A stretch of 64,000 nucleotides of DNA from Rheinheimera aquimaris (GTDB lineage Bacteria > Pseudomonadota > Gammaproteobacteria > Enterobacterales > Alteromonadaceae): NCBI RefSeq assembly GCF_020531985.1, contig NZ_JAJAVQ010000003.1, positions 124,001 to 188,000 on the forward strand. The letters are read 5' to 3'. The translations under genes and the position numbers were made by a program. Of this stretch, positions 61,115-64,000 are shown one piece after another. The notes under the pieces were generated by a model that did no database searches, was not told where the DNA came from, and was given only the letters and a program-made list of their open reading frames with translations. How positions within the stretch are numbered: position 1 is the first letter of the stretch; each line of letters begins with the position of its first letter.

Positions 61115-62323
61115 CTAGCGCTGACGCAGCTGCATTTTGTCCAGCGCCTGCGCCAGATCAGCAATAATATCATCGACATGTTCAAGCCCAACAGAAACGC
61201 GGATTAAGCCATCGCTGATCCCTGCCATCTGCCGCTCCTCTGCAGTGTAAGGGCTGTGCGTCATCGAAGCCGGATGCTGAATAAGCGACTCTGCATCTCC
61301 CAGACTAACAGCCAGGCTGAGTAAGCGGCATTGATTAATAAAGTAACGGCTTTCATCCAGACTAGCATTAAGCTCGAATGCTAGTACACCACCAGCCGCT
61401 TTCATTTGCGTACCAATAAACTTAAACCCCGGGTGAGATGGCAACCCAGGGTAATACACTTCGCGCACAGCCGGGTGGGCTTCTAGGAACTCGGCAACTT
61501 TTTGTGCATTAGTGCAGTGGCGCTCTATACGCACCGCCAGAGTTTTTAAACCACGGATAATCAGCCAGGCATCGTGCGGGCTTATCGTCGCTCCCATATC
61601 CTTTAATGTCGTCAGCTTTATCGTGTTAATAGTGTCACTATCAGACACTATAAGCCCGGCTACAACATCGCCATGTCCGTTAAGATATTTGGTCGCACTG
61701 TGGACAACAATATCAATGCCAAATTCTGCCGGCTTCTGCAGCAGTGGCGTCATAAACGTATTATCAATAACGGAAATAAGTTGATGCCGTCGGCAAACAT
61801 CACCCAGAAAGGCCAGATCCAGCACCACCATATTCGGGTTAATGGGTGTTTCTGCAAACAACATCTTGGTATTGGGCTTAACCGCCTGCTCCACTGCAGC
61901 ATGATCTGTCATATCGACAAAGCTGACTTCTATACCGTAGCGGGCAAACATATGATTGAACAAAGCAAAACTGCAACCATAAATCGCTTTACTGGCAAGC
62001 AGATGATCGCCATGACTTAAAAAAGCCATGGTAGCCGCGGCCACAGCGCCCATCCCTGTAGCGGTTGCTGCCGCATCAGCCATACCTTCCAGCGCAGCAA
62101 TTTTCAGCTCCAGCTCGCGCGTCGTCGGGTTACCTAAACGCGTGTAGATATACCCCTCTGCTTCACCGGCAAACCGCGCTGCGCCCTGTTCGGCATTATC
62201 GAATACAAAGGTTGAGCTTTGATACAAAGGTGTGGCAAGAGTACCGTGCTGGTTTTTTTCTTTACCGGCGTGAATACACAATGTTTCTGCGTTTTTGTTT
62301 TTATCGTGTTTAGAGTTATGCAT
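61115..62323 (-). CDS. megL: Methionine gamma-lyase (Cys/Met metabolism PLP enzyme)
   Basis: 402 residues. PLP binds K212 in SATKYLNGHGD. C117 in YGCSFALFNH matches the cysteine that marks methionine gamma-lyases (C116 of the Pseudomonas putida enzyme), against glycine or other residues in most cystathionine enzymes. YTRLGNPT near residue 60 is the substrate phosphate region. It cleaves methionine to 2-oxobutyrate, methanethiol and ammonia. A cystathionine gamma-lyase activity cannot be excluded by sequence. It lies upstream of phhA on the same strand but is separated from it by a TyrR box, so it is probably its own transcript. Confidence 0.87.
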   Translation of the reverse strand: MHNSKHDKNKNAETLCIHAGKEKNQHGTLATPLYQSSTFVFDNAEQGAARFAGEAEGYIYTRLGNPTTRELELKIAALEGMADAAATATGMGAVAAATMAFLSHGDHLLASKAIYGCSFALFNHMFARYGIEVSFVDMTDHAAVEQAVKPNTKMLFAETPINPNMVVLDLAFLGDVCRRHQLISVIDNTFMTPLLQKPAEFGIDIVVHSATKYLNGHGDVVAGLIVSDSDTINTIKLTTLKDMGATISPHDAWLIIRGLKTLAVRIERHCTNAQKVAEFLEAHPAVREVYYPGLPSHPGFKFIGTQMKAAGGVLAFELNASLDESRYFINQCRLLSLAVSLGDAESLIQHPASMTHSPYTAEERQMAGISDGLIRVSVGLEHVDDIIADLAQALDKMQLRQR

Positions 62324-62390
62324 GATTTTACTGCTACTGAAAGTTAAAGTCGCAGTAACAAATAGCAGAATTTAATCTTAATGGAAGCAC

Positions 62391-62414
62391 GCCAGACATC
62401 TTGCAGTCTGGCGG
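62391..62414 (-). repeat. Inverted repeat CGCCAGAC-N8-GTCTGGCG after ycjF
   Basis: 8-bp perfect stem 13 bases past the ycjF stop. On the minus strand the following sequence is only weakly T-rich (GTGCTTCC), so it is a weak terminator at best. Confidence 0.45.
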
Positions 62415-62426
62415 TATCAGGAGAAA

Positions 62427-63440
62427 CTAGCCCACGCTGTCAGCTTTAGTTGGCGCAGCTTTTTTAAAGCGGGTGAACAGAGATTGCGCCAGCGATTTCA
62501 GGCTTACTTTTGCAGAAAGGGCTACCGGCAATGGCCGTAATTGCTGCTGCGCCAGATTGCCCAGCCGTGCAACTAACAAACCCGCGATCACACCCTGTCC
62601 TGCTCTGGCTGACAACTTAGCCGTGAGCTCACTGCCTATAACATCTGACGCCATATCAAGTGCCAGTTCGGATCCGCCCGCCCACAAAAGGGCTGTGAAC
62701 AAACGCTTCAAAAGCACAAGGCTGCGCAGCTGGCCAATAGCCCCACCATATAACTGTGCCAGCTCCCGCAGCAGGCGGCTACTGCGCCATAGCACCAATA
62801 GCATGTCGGCCAGAGCAAAAGGCACGACAGCAACGGCCATACTGGTATCCGTCGCTGCCCGATAAATTAGCTGTTGGGCACGGGCATCTAAGTGCGCCAA
62901 AACAAAGCGATCAAAAAGTTGCAGCTGCTCTTCATCACTGTGCTCGTCTTTAAGCGCAGCTTGCCATTGTTTTACAGCCGCAGTAATCGCGGGCTCTGAC
63001 GGCAAGCTTGCCGCAACAGCAAGGCAAAGTTTCCCGGCTTCACCATACTGCACGCTATTACGGATGCGTTCTGCACTGTGCTGCCATTGCCTGTTTCGTG
63101 CCAGGCGCCGCCATAGCTTGAGCTCGCGCCATACTAAGGCTACAAGCAGTAATAACAATGCCAACGATACGGCTGTGACCAAGCCACCATATAACACGCT
63201 GTGCTGCCAGCTTTGCTTTACCGTAACGCCCCATTGCCAACCGGCCAGAACAACCACCAGCAAAAAGGTAATAGTAAGCAATCGCCACCACCAGGAGCTT
63301 TTCTTCACTGCAGGTTTAATGTCATCAGGCGCTGCCGGTACAAACTCATCGCCATCATAATGGCTGGCACCTTGTAAAGTCAGCGGTGTTGGTTCTGCAG
63401 GCGCTGTATCAAAATACTTTGCGTGCTTTAATTCAGTCAT
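62427..63440 (-). CDS. ycjF: YcjF family membrane protein (TIGR01620)
   Basis: 337 residues. Two membrane helices (about 50-70 and 80-105) are followed by a cytosolic or peripheral helical domain. The DUF697-like C-terminal part contains VAVVPFALADMLLVLWRSSRLLRELAQLYGG and GLLVARLGNLAQQQLRPLP. YcjF is always found with the YcjX ATPase; both are linked to phage-shock-type membrane stress in enterobacteria. The function is unproven. Its ATG overlaps the ycjX stop by four bases (ATGA), so translation is coupled. Confidence 0.88.
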   Translation of the reverse strand: MTELKHAKYFDTAPAEPTPLTLQGASHYDGDEFVPAAPDDIKPAVKKSSWWWRLLTITFLLVVVLAGWQWGVTVKQSWQHSVLYGGLVTAVSLALLLLLVALVWRELKLWRRLARNRQWQHSAERIRNSVQYGEAGKLCLAVAASLPSEPAITAAVKQWQAALKDEHSDEEQLQLFDRFVLAHLDARAQQLIYRAATDTSMAVAVVPFALADMLLVLWRSSRLLRELAQLYGGAIGQLRSLVLLKRLFTALLWAGGSELALDMASDVIGSELTAKLSARAGQGVIAGLLVARLGNLAQQQLRPLPVALSAKVSLKSLAQSLFTRFKKAAPTKADSVG

Positions 63441-64000
63441 CGCAATTTGTCTCCGAGAATAAACTGCAGCACATGATCCATGCGTATATGCGGCAACGCT
63501 GAAGTGCCGTGCCAGGGCAAAGGCTGTAGCGGTAAGAAGGTAAACTTATGGCGTTCAAATACTGCCTGCGGCGGCACTGTTGCCGGTACTTCACCGGGAA
63601 AATAGTTTAGTTTTTTCTGATCCGCCGCCGTACCACTAAGGCATGGTTGGGCCAGCCCATCCACCTGCACAAAGCCACTGGCACTGGCACGGATAGCCGC
63701 AATCGCCATTGCCTCAGTCGTAGCGGCCTGGTATTGGCTGTTTTTAAGTGGCTGCTGCAGCAATTGCTGTAATAACAGGGTCAGTGATTTATGCTGCTCG
63801 GGTGTAACATGGTCTGCTTTACTGGCAGCAAACAACACCCTACTTATCCGGGGTTTAAATAAGCGCCGTAACAGGCTGGACGGACCATAATGAAAGCTTT
63901 GCAAAATAAGTTGCAAAGCCTGCTGTAATTCAGTTACCGCTGCATGGCCAGCATTTAGTGCCGATAAACAGTCAACCAGGATCACCTGACGATCAAGAGT
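63437..64000 (-). CDS. ycjX: YcjX family P-loop ATPase (DUF463), 5' truncated by window end
   Basis: 187 C-terminal residues are seen; the frame is open to base 64000 and the N-terminal part with Walker A lies outside. The visible part begins LDRQVILVDCLSALNAG, where the D sits at the Walker B-like site. It continues with RISRVLFAASKADHVTPEQH (base-recognition SKADH, an NKxD-like element) and ends with the conserved DHVLQFILGDKLR. YcjX is a GTPase/ATPase-like protein of the phage-shock neighbourhood. It is coupled by a four-base overlap to ycjF. Confidence 0.9.
   Translation of the reverse strand, partial: TLDRQVILVDCLSALNAGHAAVTELQQALQLILQSFHYGPSSLLRRLFKPRISRVLFAASKADHVTPEQHKSLTLLLQQLLQQPLKNSQYQAATTEAMAIAAIRASASGFVQVDGLAQPCLSGTAADQKKLNYFPGEVPATVPPQAVFERHKFTFLPLQPLPWHGTSALPHIRMDHVLQFILGDKLR

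Noticed and set aside
1..64000. CRISPR arrays, prophage, insertion sequences, rRNA or tRNA genes
   Set aside because: No regularly spaced repeats, integrase or transposase frames, or RNA-gene signatures were seen on reading; gaps are short and flanked by core genes.

Overview
The window is a stretch of ordinary chromosome from an aerobic gammaproteobacterium. It fits the Rheinheimera/Alishewanella group, or a neighbour among the Alteromonadales and Chromatiaceae. This rests on gene content and order: PomA/PomB sodium-type flagellar stators between thiI and xseB, CheV, TyrR with a complete phenylalanine/tyrosine degradation cluster, DUF2058, DUF2982, DUF2884 and DUF924 genes, and a RibB-RibA fusion with a degenerate RibA half. 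Genus assignment is an inference. I saw no phage, transposon, CRISPR, rRNA or tRNA in the window.

Layout. 0-4.6 kb: the end of a DUF885 metallopeptidase gene, a Pmp3-type membrane peptide, and small enzymes (DUF924, GNAT, a YdeI-like protein, a VOC protein). 4.8-7.6 kb: an outer-membrane GH2 glycosidase. 7.7-9.8 kb: a dCache chemoreceptor. 9.9-12.2 kb: two unrelated magnesium transporter genes, corA and mgtE. 12.3-14.3 kb: rimK overlapping an M14-type deacylase gene. 14.3-18.0 kb: minus-strand envelope and uncharacterised genes (DUF2884, DUF342/FapA, two hypotheticals). 18.2-22.4 kb: an RND efflux adaptor and permease. 22.5-25.9 kb: msrA, a periplasmic binding protein, and a BtuB-type receptor with a cobalamin riboswitch.

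25.9-43.2 kb keeps the classical gammaproteobacterial order yajQ / panE / thiI / xseB-ispA-dxs / pgpA-thiL-nusB-ribH-ribD-nrdR. Inserted into it are a VanZ gene, pomAB, a large sensor diguanylate cyclase, and ribBX plus ribE. The minus-strand block runs nrdR-ribD-ribE-ribBX-ribH-nusB-thiL-pgpA and then the diguanylate cyclase, so deoxynucleotide control, riboflavin and thiamine cofactor synthesis and a c-di-GMP enzyme may share transcripts.

43.3-53.8 kb: glyA, SOS-controlled dinB with a perfect LexA box, a cold-shock gene, a DEAD-box helicase, DUF2058, a GNAT, the yafS-like methyltransferase / gloB / mltD group, and cheV. 54-61 kb: a tyrosine regulon. PhhA and PhhB turn phenylalanine into tyrosine, and HppD, HmgA, FahA and MaiA take 4-hydroxyphenylpyruvate to fumarate and acetoacetate. 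TyrR lies between the two operons. Candidate TyrR boxes sharing TTTTGTAAAG and the G-N14-C rule lie upstream of hppD, tyrR and phhA. 61-64 kb: a methionine gamma-lyase gene and the ycjX-ycjF pair, with ycjX cut by the window end.

No clearly new defence or mobile system was found. The most interesting leads are the rimK-M14 pair (possible reversible glutamylation), the three-promoter TyrR circuit with a nearby 16-bp perfect inverted repeat, the diguanylate cyclase at the end of the riboflavin block, and the predicted SD-sequestering platform of the cobalamin riboswitch.
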